Positions 25,760-34,506 of a stretch of DNA of 64,000 nt are shown piece after piece (position 1 is the first letter of the stretch; every line of letters begins with the position of its first letter). The notes beneath the pieces were generated by a model. The model was not told where the DNA came from. It worked only from the letters and a program-made list of their open reading frames with translations, and did not search any database. The stretch covers positions 45,583 through 109,582 of the forward strand of contig JAFMIR010000011.1 in NCBI GenBank assembly GCA_017853885.1, read 5' to 3'. This stretch comes from Prosthecobacter sp. GTDB taxonomy: Bacteria > Verrucomicrobiota > Verrucomicrobiia > Verrucomicrobiales > Verrucomicrobiaceae. Made by a program: the position numbers and the translations under genes.

Positions 25760-26377
25760 ATGCCCACGCTCGACCACGAGAACCAACTGCGCCGCGAGGG
25801 CTTTCGGGTGATCGCGGGTGTGGATGAGGCGGGCCGTGGGCCGCTGGCGGGCCCGGTGACGGTGGCGGCGGTGGTGCTGCCGGAGGACTTCACGCATGAG
25901 GTGTTGAATGATTCAAAGCAGCTCACGGAAAAGAAGCGCGAGAGGCTTTATGACGAGATCACCGGTGATGCGAGTATCCGCTGGCATTGCTGCGTGATCG
26001 AACCAGCCGAGATCGATCGCATCAACATCCTGCAAGCTACTTGGGAAGGCATGCGACGCTCGGCGCTGGCACTCAATCCTCGTCCCGATGCCGTTTTGAT
26101 CGATGGAAAGCCGGTGAAGAATTATCCGCTGCATCAGGTGGCTCTCGTGAAGGGAGACAGCCTGAGCTTCAGCATCGCGGCGGCGAGCATCATCGCCAAG
26201 GTGACGCGTGACCGCATCATGCTGCGACTGGCGGACGAGTATCCGCAGTATGGTTTTGAGATTCACAAAGGCTACCCGACACCGAAACACCTCGCGGCCT
26301 TGAAACAACATGGACCCTGCCCACAGCATCGCCGCAGTTTTGCTCCGGTGGCGCAGTTGGAGCTCGATCTGAGATGA
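25760..26377 (+). CDS. rnhB: Ribonuclease HII
   Basis: A 205-residue enzyme that cuts the RNA strand of RNA-DNA hybrids and starts ribonucleotide excision. The acidic residues are Asp22 and Glu23 in AGVDEAGRGPLAG, an Asp in DAVLIDGKPV, and another in KVTRDRIM. IHKGYPTPKHL is the C-terminal family motif. It overlaps the following YraN gene by four bases, a common arrangement for these two. Confidence 0.96.
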   Translation: MPTLDHENQLRREGFRVIAGVDEAGRGPLAGPVTVAAVVLPEDFTHEVLNDSKQLTEKKRERLYDEITGDASIRWHCCVIEPAEIDRINILQATWEGMRRSALALNPRPDAVLIDGKPVKNYPLHQVALVKGDSLSFSIAAASIIAKVTRDRIMLRLADEYPQYGFEIHKGYPTPKHLAALKQHGPCPQHRRSFAPVAQLELDLR

Positions 26378-26895
26378 GAGCGAGACTTCCAGCACGACTA
26401 CGCTGGCTGCGGCGGTGGTTTACCGGGCATCCTTGGGTGAGGCTGGCGGGCATCTGGCTGCGGGCGTGGCCGCAACGGCGGTTTCATCGCGTGATGATCG
26501 GGCGCAATCTTTCGACGGCGGAGGTCGGTGTGATGGGCGAGTGGATCGCCGCGCGTTGGTTGCGGCAAAGCGGTCGCATCATTTTCCGTCGCAATTTTCG
26601 TGGCGTGAGCCGTGGCGAGGTGGACATCGTCGCGCGGCATCGTGGCTCGCTGACCTTTGTGGAGGTGAAAACACGCACAAGTCGGGCCTTCGGTCGTCCG
26701 GCGGACAATGTGGGCCCGGATAAGCAGCGTCTTATCATTCGTGGCGCACAGGACTGGCTGCGCGAGGTCGATGTTCGTCCGGTGCCGTTCCGCTTCGACA
26801 TTGCGGAGATCACGCTCATCCCCGGCGAGTTGCCGCAGGTGAACATCATCGAGAATGCCTTCCAACTTCCAGATAGCTCGATGGCGGGGCGTTGA
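26374..26895 (+). CDS. YraN/UPF0102 nuclease-fold protein
   Basis: A 173-residue protein of the UPF0102 family with a restriction-endonuclease-like core. LGRxGE-type helix is seen in STAEVGVMGEWIAARWL, followed by ILRRN-like FRRNFRGVSRGEVDIVARH and then LTFVEVKTRTS, which gives the D-x(n)-ExK pattern. The start adds a basic ~45-residue N-terminal extension absent from most relatives. It is translationally coupled to rnhB. The role is unproven; Holliday-junction or recombination nuclease activity has been suggested for the family. Confidence 0.9.
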   Translation: MRARLPARLRWLRRWFTGHPWVRLAGIWLRAWPQRRFHRVMIGRNLSTAEVGVMGEWIAARWLRQSGRIIFRRNFRGVSRGEVDIVARHRGSLTFVEVKTRTSRAFGRPADNVGPDKQRLIIRGAQDWLREVDVRPVPFRFDIAEITLIPGELPQVNIIENAFQLPDSSMAGR

Positions 26896-26898
26896 GCG

Positions 26899-27540
26899 TT
26901 ACGAGGAACTCACGGCTTCCCGCATCTCGTTTTCGAGGGCTAAACGACGCTGCTCGAACTCCTCATCGGACATGCGACGCGGCACCTGATGCGGTTTGCC
27001 GAAGGTGATGGTGACCTTTGCAAAGGGCAGCGGCAGGAGAAACTGGTCCCAGGTGTCGAAACGGACGCAGCGGCTGTAATTGAGGTGCACCGGGATGATG
27101 GGCACTCCGGTGAGCTGGGCTAGTTTCACGATGCCGGGCTGCACGCGATGCAGGGGGCCGCGGGGGCCATCCGGTGTGATCCCGATTTCGTATCCTTCCC
27201 GAGCCCTTGCAGCGAGGGCGATGAGAGCGCTCATGCCTTTCTCGGGCTTAGAACTGGAGCCTCGTTCCGCCTCGATACCGAAGGATTCACACACGTCGGC
27301 GATGATTTGGCCGTCTCCGCTGGGGCTGGTGAGGATGGTTCCACGCACATGGCCAAACCATTCGTGATGCAGCCATGGGATCAGAAACATACGATTGTGC
27401 CAGAAAGCCCAGATCCAGCCACGGCGGGAGGTATTGAAAACACCAGCCTCATCACGGATCTCCCAGCACAGCGTGGCGCCGATGCAACGCATGAGCCATG
27501 CGATGATCCTGCCTGCGTTTTGGATGCGGATTTTGGCCAT
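26899..27540 (-). CDS. Lysophospholipid acyltransferase-like protein (DUF374)
   Basis: A 213-residue protein of the LPLAT superfamily, DUF374 branch. The acyltransferase blocks appear as FWHNRMFLIPWL (here HNR rather than Hx4D), LTSPSGDGQIIADV, GITPDGPRGP and VPIIPVHLNYSR. A hydrophobic N-terminal helix suggests membrane association. DUF374 proteins often sit in lipid A or LPS gene clusters and may act in place of LpxL; with KdsB in the window an LPS role is plausible but not shown. It converges with yraN and diverges from trxA. Confidence 0.83.
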   Translation of the reverse strand: MAKIRIQNAGRIIAWLMRCIGATLCWEIRDEAGVFNTSRRGWIWAFWHNRMFLIPWLHHEWFGHVRGTILTSPSGDGQIIADVCESFGIEAERGSSSKPEKGMSALIALAARAREGYEIGITPDGPRGPLHRVQPGIVKLAQLTGVPIIPVHLNYSRCVRFDTWDQFLLPLPFAKVTITFGKPHQVPRRMSDEEFEQRRLALENEMREAVSSS

Positions 27541-27676
27541 GAAGAACCTTCAAATGGCCGGGGCAGGGAGCGGGTGCAACCATTTCGATGCTCTTCAAGG
27601 AAGGTTGGTGAAAACTTTCGTTGATTCACAACCGGCAGGTGCCAGCGTGCAGCCTTAACATACACCTCACATCCTC

Positions 27677-28006
27677 ATGGCCAGCGAAGCAGTGCTCACC
27701 CTCACCGAAGCAAATTTTGACTCCGAAATCTCCCTCGCATCTGTCCCCGTTATCGTGGACTTCTGGGCTCCTTGGTGCGGCCCCTGCCGCATGCTTGGCC
27801 CGATCTTGGACGACTTGGCGAAGGAGCAGGCCGGCAAGGTAGTCATCGGCAAAGTGAATGTCGACGAGGCTCCAAACCTTGCAGCGAAGTTCGGTGTGCG
27901 CTCCATTCCGATGCTCGTTTTCTTCAAAAATGGTGTCGCCAAGGAAACGGTCGTGGGTGTGCAATCCAAGGATGCTCTCACCAAGCGGCTCGAAGCTCTC
28001 GCCTGA
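27677..28006 (+). CDS. trxA: Thioredoxin
   Basis: A 109-residue classical thioredoxin with the redox site WAPWCGPCRM (Cys32/Cys35-type), the buried Asp in VIVDFWAPW, and the cis-Pro region VRSIPMLVFF. It reduces protein disulfides in the cytoplasm. It is a single gene, with a good terminator about 25 bases downstream. Confidence 0.96.
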   Translation: MASEAVLTLTEANFDSEISLASVPVIVDFWAPWCGPCRMLGPILDDLAKEQAGKVVIGKVNVDEAPNLAAKFGVRSIPMLVFFKNGVAKETVVGVQSKDALTKRLEALA

Positions 28007-28031
28007 TTTCACAACACTCGTGTTGAATCCA

Positions 28032-28066
28032 AAAAGCCCGGGAGATCGCTCTCCAGGGCTTTGTTG
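28032..28066 (+). terminator. Intrinsic terminator after trxA
   Basis: AAAGCCCGGGAGA pairs with TCTCCAGGGCTTT with a single bulge, around a short loop, followed by GTTGTG. It could also serve the convergent rpiB-glyA gene, since the stem is flanked by A's on its left. Confidence 0.75.
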
Positions 28067-28101
28067 TGTTAAGCGGTGTCTAAAGAGTCCTCGCCTGACA
28101 A

Positions 28102-29790
28102 TCAAGGCAGTGGGAAACGTTGGTTTGTTTCGCTGACTTGCTTGCGGATCTCGGCGAGAACTGTGTCATTTTCGCGGTTCTTGAGCGCACGATCGATCCA
28201 TGTGGCGATTTGAGCCATCTCAGATTCCTTCATACCGCGGGTCGTCACCGCAGGTGTACCAATGCGAATGCCGCCGCCAAGGGTGATTTTCTCAGTGTCG
28301 AAGGGAATGCCGTTTTTGTTCACGGTGATGGCTGCCTTGTCGAGGGTTTCGCTGGCGATTTTGCCGTTCAGTCCCTGCGGACGCAGATCGACGAGCATGA
28401 GGTGGTTGTCCGTGCCACCGCTGGTGATGCGGTATCCGAGTTGCATCAGTGCTGAAGCAAGCGCCTGAGCATTTTTGACGATCTGCTGCGTGTAGGCTTT
28501 GAAGTCAGACTTGAGGCACTCGCCGAAGCACACGGCCTTCGCGGCGATCACGTGCATGAGTGGGCCGCCCTGCACGCCGGGGAAAACCTGGCTTTGGATC
28601 TTTTTGAAGAGTTCCTCGTTGTTGGTGAGGATCATGCCGCCACGCGGACCACGCAGGGATTTGTGAGTCGTTGTGGTGACGAAGTCGGCGTATTCCATCG
28701 GTGAGGGATGCGCACCACCGGCCACGAGACCGGCGATGTGCGCCATATCCACGAAAAGGTAAGCACCGACGCTCTTGGCGATCTCACTCATCTTTTTGAA
28801 GTCAATGATGCGCGGGTAGGCGGAGGCACCCGCCGTGATCATTTTTGGCTTTTCACGCATAGCAACCTCGGCGAGTTCATCGTAATTGATACGCTCATCG
28901 GTGGCGCTGACGCCGTATTGACAAAATTGGTAAAAACGCCCGCTAAAGTTGGCGGGATTGCCGTGGGTGAGGTGGCCGCCATGGGCGAGGTTCATACCGA
29001 GAACTTTGTCGCCTGGCTGGAGCACGCTGAAATAAACAGCCGCATTGGCCTGTGAGCCGGAATGGGGCTGCACGTTGACAAACTTCGCGCCGAATAGCTC
29101 GCAGGCACGGTCGATGGCGAGCTGCTCGACCTTGTCCACTTCCTCACAGCCACCATACCAGCGCTTCGCAGGGTAGCCTTCGGCATACTTGTTGGTGAGG
29201 CAGCTGCCTTGTGCGGCCATGACGGCTCGCGAGGTGAAATTTTCGCTCGCGATGAGCTCAATGTGGTCCTGCTGGCGTTGCTGTTCGCCTTGGATGATAT
29301 TGGCGACGGTGGGATCGGCGGAGGTGAGGATGCTGAGGGGGTGGGCTTGGGTATTCATTTTATCGACGCGGCGGCCATGACGGCCTCCAGCAAAGGGGGT
29401 TGAGAGCCATGCGATGGCTATGTTTTGCGCCAAAGACTCCGGCGTGGTTTTGCCAGCAAGGCAGAGAACGTTGGAGGCGTTGTGCTCACGCGTGATTTTG
29501 GCGGTCTCCACGTCGTGCACAAGGGAGGCTTGAATGCCTGCATGACGGTTTGCGGCGATGCTGACGCCAATGCCAGTGGTGCAAACCAGGATGCCTGCAT
29601 CCGAGCGTCCGTCCAAAACGCGCTTACTAACCTTTTCCGCAAAGTCTGGATAGTCCACGCTGTCCGTGGTGTGAGTGCCGACGTCCTCGACAGCGTACCC
29701 TGCGGCCTTCAGATGTGCTACAAGGGCGTTTTTGAGTGCGAGGCCCCCATGGTCGGAACCAATGGCAAGGCTGCGAGGAAGGTCGGACAT
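28102..29790 (-). CDS. Ribose-5-phosphate isomerase B / serine hydroxymethyltransferase fusion
   Basis: 562 residues from ATG 29790. Residues 1-144 are a full RpiB: IGSDHGG at 10-16, Cys70 in [23 protein letters not shown], and the usual RpiB C-terminus [14 protein letters not shown]. Residues 145-562 are a full-length Gly[26 protein letters not shown], the PLP lysine in [14 protein letters not shown], and [11 protein letters not shown]. There is no stop and no linker; residue 145 is itself Met (29358), so GlyA could also be started internally, although I see no Shine-Dalgarno. RpiB interconverts ribose and ribulose 5-phosphates; GlyA makes glycine and methylene-THF from serine. Both feed purine synthesis. 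Confidence 0.93.
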   Translation of the reverse strand: MSDLPRSLAIGSDHGGLALKNALVAHLKAAGYAVEDVGTHTTDSVDYPDFAEKVSKRVLDGRSDAGILVCTTGIGVSIAANRHAGIQASLVHDVETAKITREHNASNVLCLAGKTTPESLAQNIAIAWLSTPFAGGRHGRRVDKMNTQAHPLSILTSADPTVANIIQGEQQRQQDHIELIASENFTSRAVMAAQGSCLTNKYAEGYPAKRWYGGCEEVDKVEQLAIDRACELFGAKFVNVQPHSGSQANAAVYFSVLQPGDKVLGMNLAHGGHLTHGNPANFSGRFYQFCQYGVSATDERINYDELAEVAMREKPKMITAGASAYPRIIDFKKMSEIAKSVGAYLFVDMAHIAGLVAGGAHPSPMEYADFVTTTTHKSLRGPRGGMILTNNEELFKKIQSQVFPGVQGGPLMHVIAAKAVCFGECLKSDFKAYTQQIVKNAQALASALMQLGYRITSGGTDNHLMLVDLRPQGLNGKIASETLDKAAITVNKNGIPFDTEKITLGGGIRIGTPAVTTRGMKESEMAQIATWIDRALKNRENDTVLAEIRKQVSETNQRFPLP

Positions 29791-29898
29791 GGCGAATGAT
29801 GAATTCAAAATGAGGAAGACGTTCCGCCGGCTTGAGCGGTTAGTTTCCATGCAGAGACTTGGGGGTGTCTGCAACCAGACAATTTATCTCATCCGCCG

Positions 29899-30366
29899 TC
29901 AGTCCTTGTGTGTCTGATCGATGTAGGCGACGAGACTCGGTAGCATGGCCTCCAAATCCGCCAAGGTGGCTTCGTAAGCCGCTCGTCCTGCGCCAAACGG
30001 GTCTCTCACGTCCTTGCCGCGAATCGAGTCGTCTGCGACAAATTCGGAAACCAGATAGACCTTGTTCGTATGCTCGGGGAATTCGTCCTCGATAGCTGCC
30101 CGATGGTGTGAGGACATGGCAAAAACATGCGTGGCTGCCCGAAGCATGGTTTCGTCGAGCATTCGCGAGGCGAAGTCTGGCGTCATCAGCCCCTTCTCAC
30201 CAAGGATGGCGGCCGTGTGTTTGCTCATGGCCATGCCTGGGGAGGCCGCCACTCCTGCGCTGCCCACCTTATAGTCAGGCCTTTCTTTGACTAGGTCACG
30301 AAACAGACCCTCAGCCATTGGGCTGCGGCAGGTGTTTCCGGTGCAGACAAAAAGAACGTGTTTCAA
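29899..30366 (-). CDS. Low-molecular-weight protein-tyrosine phosphatase family protein
   Basis: A 155-residue LMW-PTP with the P-loop VCTGNTCRSPMAEG (Cys8 and Arg14 of CX5R) and the general acid Asp in DVRDPFG. The start is TTG 30366: an in-frame TAA lies only a few codons upstream and no ATG comes before the P-loop. Members dephosphorylate tyrosine kinases or arginine residues (YwlE type; Thr after the P-loop Cys is seen in arginine phosphatases) and often regulate polysaccharide export. It follows no related gene; rpiB-glyA starts 109 bases downstream on the same strand. Confidence 0.9.
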   Translation of the reverse strand: MKHVLFVCTGNTCRSPMAEGLFRDLVKERPDYKVGSAGVAASPGMAMSKHTAAILGEKGLMTPDFASRMLDETMLRAATHVFAMSSHHRAAIEDEFPEHTNKVYLVSEFVADDSIRGKDVRDPFGAGRAAYEATLADLEAMLPSLVAYIDQTHKD

Positions 30367-30785
30367 AGCGTTTTAGTTTCGTCGGTGGGGCGATGGTTGT
30401 CAAAGCAGGTGAAAGGGCAATTCGATGGTGTATGACCATACGGTAGAGGGTGATGCTCCCGTGACAACATCCCGGCAGAACGGTTTGAGAGTGATTGCAA
30501 ACCAAGATGGATTGAGGTGGAACACGCATCAGACGAGTCGCTTTTTTGCTCGTGAAGAAGGCGGGGCATAAAAAGTCTCATCTTTTTTAAGATCGCCACT
30601 CGCAGAAGGTTTGCGGTCGCGATTTTGACAGACGCTCGCGAGCCTGCCCGTAATCATGGAAGTGAAGCCGCTGGACCAGCCAACCAGACTTTGAGATAGT
30701 GCGCCTAAACTTTCACTTTTTACTCCAATTTTTGTTTGGAGTCCGCTTTCATCTTTCTGAAACTGCGTTTAGCACCACGAATCTT
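30367..30785. other. Intergenic region, divergent promoter zone
   Basis: This 419-base stretch separates the phosphatase (minus) and the HTH-receiver gene (plus). No credible open frame, RNA or repeat family was found apart from the inverted repeat at 30722-30742. A TTGACA hexamer is at 30625-30630 but has no good -10 at 16-18 bases. Confidence 0.5.
30722..30742. promoter_or_regulatory. Inverted repeat ACTCCAA-N7-TTGGAGT, possible operator or leader hairpin
   Basis: A perfect 7-base inverted repeat with a T-rich 7-base spacer lies 43 bases upstream of the HTH-receiver ATG. It could be an operator for that DNA-binding protein (autoregulation) or a leader hairpin. Only the symmetry is observed. 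Confidence 0.35.
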
Positions 30786-31358
30786 ATGGCCGATATTGCA
30801 CCGCCCGAACTTATGACGGTCAAGGAGACTTCAGAGTATCTTCGGATTCCTCTTCCCACGGTTTACTATTTGGTTCAGCGGGGGCAGTTGCCCGCAGTGC
30901 AGATTGGGGGACGCTGGCGCATCAAACGCAGCCTGCTGGATCGCGATGTGCTTCGTAAAGAAGAGCAGGGAAGCCAGCCCAACGTTCTAGTCGTGAATGC
31001 GGAACTGGCTGTTCAAGCCTTATTCAAGCTGTTCCTCCCCAAGGCTGGATTTGGACGTTTGGTCGTCGGAAGCGGCGCTGAGGCAATTGCTATGGTGCGC
31101 AAGCAGAGGTTTGACCTAGCCTTTCTGGACCTGAAGCTGCCAGACGTCTCTGGTGACGAGGTTTATTCCCAACTGAAGGCCATTCAGCCAGAGTTACCGA
31201 TTGTGGTGATCACCGGTGATCTGGGCAGCGAAGCCCTAGGCCGCCTTCTTTGCCATGGTCCTGTCACCCTGATGCCCCAGCCCACCGAGTATGATCAGCT
31301 GAACCGTGTGATGAAACAGTTGGGCCACAAGGGAAGTGCAGAAATGCTGGAGATTTGA
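30786..31358 (+). CDS. HTH (excisionase/MerR-like) plus receiver-domain protein
   Basis: 190 residues from ATG 30786. Residues 8-58 form a winged HTH of the excisionase type (LMTVKETSEYLRIPLPTVYYL, GGRWRIKRSLLDRDV). Residues 65-185 are a receiver: phospho-acceptor-like Asp115 in FLDLKLPDVSG and Thr143 in VITGD are present, but the acidic pair is replaced by Asn71-Ala72-Glu73 and the conserved Lys by Gln165 (MPQP). DNA-binding domain first and receiver second is the reverse of most response regulators. Phosphorylation is doubtful. No kinase is adjacent. Confidence 0.82.
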   Translation: MADIAPPELMTVKETSEYLRIPLPTVYYLVQRGQLPAVQIGGRWRIKRSLLDRDVLRKEEQGSQPNVLVVNAELAVQALFKLFLPKAGFGRLVVGSGAEAIAMVRKQRFDLAFLDLKLPDVSGDEVYSQLKAIQPELPIVVITGDLGSEALGRLLCHGPVTLMPQPTEYDQLNRVMKQLGHKGSAEMLEI

Positions 31359-31415
31359 TTTTTGGGATTCCCGGTCGCGTCTCCAAAGCGGATTCAGACA
31401 AAAGAGCGTCCGGCT

Positions 31416-32285
31416 TCATTTGGGTAGCAGTGCCGCGAGATCTTTGGGAAGTGCAGAATCGAAGGTCATTCGTGAGCCATCCACAGGGTGTCTGAATGAC
31501 AAATGGCTGGCGTGTAGTGCCAGACGGCCCACTGGATCGGTCTTCGCGCCATAGCGTGGGTCACCCACCACGGGACAGCGGGCATCACTGAGTTGCACAC
31601 GGATTTGGTGACGGCGACCCGTCTCTAGCGTTAATTGGATGAGGCTGCGTCCTTGGCCCTGTTTGAGCACTTGATAGTGCGTTACTGCCTCACGGGTGTC
31701 CTCTGATTGTGCCGAACTATAAACCCGCATGGGGTTCGATTCGTCCAGATAGGAGCGGATCGTGCCCTTGGCCTCCTTGGGAACGCCTTCGACCACGGCT
31801 AGGTAGCGCTTGTCGAATTCCTGCCAGTGCTGTTGCAGCGTGCGTTTTGCGCCCTCCGTCTTGGCAAAAACGATCAATCCGGAGGTCTCGCGGTCCAACC
31901 GGTGAACGATCCATACTTTGAGCTTGGGATTGGCGGAGCGGACATGATCCATCAGCACGGAGTAGATGTTTCTTCCTTTGCCGCTGTCTTTGGCAATCGT
32001 CAGCCATCCGGCGGGCTTTTCGACAACGAGGACCGCGCCATCCTCATGCAAGATGCGCAGCCCTGGAGGTAGTGGTGAGGTGTCGGGCGGAGCTTTTTGT
32101 GGCCGAATGGTGATTTTGTCCCCACGGGCTAGGGCGTGGTCGTGGCGCTTGGTCGAAGTTCCATTGACGTGTACGGCTCCATGCTTCAACCAAAGGCGGA
32201 CCTTGGTCTTCTTCACCTCAGGGTAGGCGGTGAAGAGGAATGGCAGCAATGGTGCGGGTTTTGATACGAGGCGCTGAAGACTCAT
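31416..32285 (-). CDS. RluA-family pseudouridine synthase
   Basis: 289 residues from ATG 32285. An S4-like N-terminal RNA-binding segment (KKTKVRLWLKHGAVHVNG) is followed by the catalytic domain, with the Asp of HRLDRETSGLIVFAK and the family motif RRHQIRVQLSDARCPVVGDPRYG. It isomerises uridine in rRNA or tRNA. The frame is open back to 32483, but the added residues are not family-like. It diverges from the Cys-rich protein operon. Confidence 0.92.
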   Translation of the reverse strand: MSLQRLVSKPAPLLPFLFTAYPEVKKTKVRLWLKHGAVHVNGTSTKRHDHALARGDKITIRPQKAPPDTSPLPPGLRILHEDGAVLVVEKPAGWLTIAKDSGKGRNIYSVLMDHVRSANPKLKVWIVHRLDRETSGLIVFAKTEGAKRTLQQHWQEFDKRYLAVVEGVPKEAKGTIRSYLDESNPMRVYSSAQSEDTREAVTHYQVLKQGQGRSLIQLTLETGRRHQIRVQLSDARCPVVGDPRYGAKTDPVGRLALHASHLSFRHPVDGSRMTFDSALPKDLAALLPK

Positions 32286-32498
32286 GGGCGGGCTGACATC
32301 GCGCAGGCGAAAGGCTTTGCACGCCCTTTTTGGCCGCGACCGCATTGAAATACCCCCATATGGTCGCTCATTCGGCGGCACGGAGCGATGTTGAAGATCC
32401 AGGCAGAGGCCAGCTAAACATCGCCCGAACTTCAGCATCACAAAACAGCCTTCGATTTGAAACCTGAAACTTGCATCTCGCATCGCCCGTTCAAACTC

Positions 32499-32861
32499 AT
32501 GTCATTTGTCCCAACCCCTTCCATACGAGTGCCTGACACCCCCACGATTCTTTATTGCCGTTGTGCTTACGCCCAGGTCGTTCCAACAGGTGTGAAAAAC
32601 GAGGTCCTCGGGAAGCTCTGCGAATCTAGCACCAGTTTTGAAACGGTAGCTGATCTTTGCGAAATGGCCGCCCATCGTGATCCGCGCCTTCAGGCCATCG
32701 CTAGTTGCGCCAAGCTCCGCATTGCAGCCTGCTATCCCCGTGCTGTCCGCGGTCTCTTCCAGCAAGCTGGATCTCCACTGCCCGAAAACGCTGAAATCCT
32801 CAACATGCGCACCCAGACCGCCGGTGAGGTCACCGAGGCCCTTCTCCAATCCCAAATCTAA
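32499..32861 (+). CDS. Conserved cysteine-rich small protein of unknown function
   Basis: A 120-residue protein from ATG 32499. It has a CRC pair near residue 20 (ILYCRCAYAQVVP), then isolated Cys in GKLCESS, ADLCEMAA, ASCAKLR and AACYPRAVRGLF. No transmembrane segment or signal is visible. Cys spacing is not a standard 4Fe-4S motif, but the gene begins an operon whose second gene is a two-cluster ferredoxin, 14 bases away, so an electron-transfer or cluster-binding partner is a reasonable inference. I do not recognise a named family. Confidence 0.7.
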   Translation: MSFVPTPSIRVPDTPTILYCRCAYAQVVPTGVKNEVLGKLCESSTSFETVADLCEMAAHRDPRLQAIASCAKLRIAACYPRAVRGLFQQAGSPLPENAEILNMRTQTAGEVTEALLQSQI

Positions 32862-32875
32862 AATCTCCATCCTAA

Positions 32876-33721
32876 ATGATCACGCACACCCATCGCCCGC
32901 TACGCGTCGTTCTTTATGAAGGCACTGGCTGCATCGCGCTTCCGACTGAAGCGCGTGCCAAGGTCATGATGACTCTGCTCGACAAAGGTTATGCGGTCAC
33001 CCGCAGCGGTCGCGGAGCCAGTGCCATGCCGCATGACGATTGCAGTCTACTCGTGCTCGGTGCCTTCGAAGGCAAGGCACCTGCGTTGGAGGATGCCACT
33101 GGCCAGATCACCATCGACACACGTGACATCACTGGCCTCGAACCGGATGCCATTATCTCCTTGGTCGAAAAGAGTCGCGGTGACAAACCGATGAACGAGC
33201 CCGGCAAGTGGAAGCCTTGGTTTCCTGTCATCGACTACACGCGATGCACGAACTGCATGCAGTGCCTGAGCTTCTGCCTCTTCGATGTCTATGGCGTCAG
33301 TGAGGACAACAAGATTCAGGTCCAGAACAACGACAACTGCAAGACCAACTGCCCTGCATGCTCCCGCGTTTGTCCCGAAGTGGCTATCATGTTCCCGAAG
33401 TATCAGGGTGGCCCCATCAATGGCGATGAGGTGAACGAAAACGAGGCCAAGCGCGAAAAAATCAAGGTGGACATCTCCTCGCTGCTTGGTGGAGATATCT
33501 ATTCCACGCTCAAGGATCGCAGCACCGCTTTCAAATCTCGCTTCAGCAAGGAACGGAGCGCTGACAAGGCTTTGGATGAACGTAAAAAGTGCCTCACGAA
33601 GCTCGTCGGCGATGGCTTCATTCCAGCCGATGTTTTGGCCAGCCTTCCCAGCACCGATGAGATTCTCAAAAAAGCCGAGGCCGCCAAAGCCAAGGCAGCC
33701 GCCGCCCTAGCTGCGCAATAA
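32876..33721 (+). CDS. Large ferredoxin-like protein with two 4Fe-4S clusters
   Basis: 281 residues in three parts: an ~110-residue N-terminal domain starting ITHTHRPLRVVLYEGTG, a dicluster ferredoxin region, and an Ala/Lys-rich tail. Cluster motifs are CTNCMQCLSFC (CxxCxxCxxxC) and CKTNCPACSRVC (Cx3CxxCx3C), followed by CPEVAIMFPKY. It should carry electrons in the cytoplasm. It lies between a Cys-rich protein and a molybdate-type ABC permease in a same-strand run, which suggests a link to a metal- or oxyanion-dependent redox system. The N-terminal domain is unfamiliar to me. Confidence 0.8.
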   Translation: MITHTHRPLRVVLYEGTGCIALPTEARAKVMMTLLDKGYAVTRSGRGASAMPHDDCSLLVLGAFEGKAPALEDATGQITIDTRDITGLEPDAIISLVEKSRGDKPMNEPGKWKPWFPVIDYTRCTNCMQCLSFCLFDVYGVSEDNKIQVQNNDNCKTNCPACSRVCPEVAIMFPKYQGGPINGDEVNENEAKREKIKVDISSLLGGDIYSTLKDRSTAFKSRFSKERSADKALDERKKCLTKLVGDGFIPADVLASLPSTDEILKKAEAAKAKAAAALAAQ

Positions 33722-33729
33722 GCATCTCG

Positions 33730-34506
33730 GTGAATCGTTCTCAACAATGTTGGCTGGCGCTCGCGGTGATCACCGTGGCCTACGTTATCTTCTGGATCCT
33801 GCTGTTGGGAGCCACCGCGACCTACGCCACGCCGGATTCATGGCTTCGCGTGCTCGCCTCCCCGGAGATTCGGCATGCCACTTGGCTTAGCCTTGTCTCT
33901 TGCACGACTGCTGCAGGCTTTGCGCTGCTGCTCGCCGTGCCGGTGGGCTACTTCATGTCCCGTAAGAGCTTCTGCGGCAAAGCTTGGCTTGATGCTGCGC
34001 TCGACATTCCCATCATCCTCCCGCCGCTTGTCGTCGGCCTGTGTCTGCTGATCTTTTTCCAAACCTGGGCGGGTAAGGTCATCGAAAAAGCCATTCCTTT
34101 CACCTACACTGTCGCAGGTGTGGTGCTGGCGCAGTTCGTCGTCGCCGCCTCCTTTGCTATCCGCACCATGCGCGGCACCTTCGATCATCTTTCGGCTAGA
34201 CCCGAAGATGTGGCGCTGACGCTCGGTTGCACGCGATTTCAGGCCCTGTGGCATGTCGCCCTGCCTGCGGCACGTCGTGGCATGGTCGCCGCGTTTTGCA
34301 TCGCCTGGGCACGCAGCCTTGGAGAGTTCGGCCCCATCCTCGTCTTTGCCGGTGCCACGCGGATGAAGACTGAAGTCCTGCCGACTACCGTGTGGCTTGA
34401 ACTCAGCGTCGGCAATCTCGAAGCTGCCGTCTCCGTGAGCCTTCTCATGGTCCTGATGGCCATCGTGGTGCTCGTCATCGTCCGCCGCACTGGGGAAAAA
34501 GTATGA
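33730..34506 (+). CDS. ABC permease, molybdate/tungstate/sulfate type
   Basis: A 258-residue membrane protein beginning with GTG 33730, with about six helices. The cytoplasmic EAA-type loop is ARPEDVALTLGCTRFQALWHVALP, and IILPPLVVGLCLL plus ARSLGEFGPILVFAGAT are the blocks that identify ModB/WtpB/CysT permeases. It imports an oxyanion, most likely molybdate or tungstate. Its ATPase overlaps it by four bases. No periplasmic binding-protein gene (ModA/WtpA) is nearby, which is unusual. Confidence 0.88.
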   Translation: MNRSQQCWLALAVITVAYVIFWILLLGATATYATPDSWLRVLASPEIRHATWLSLVSCTTAAGFALLLAVPVGYFMSRKSFCGKAWLDAALDIPIILPPLVVGLCLLIFFQTWAGKVIEKAIPFTYTVAGVVLAQFVVAASFAIRTMRGTFDHLSARPEDVALTLGCTRFQALWHVALPAARRGMVAAFCIAWARSLGEFGPILVFAGATRMKTEVLPTTVWLELSVGNLEAAVSVSLLMVLMAIVVLVIVRRTGEKV

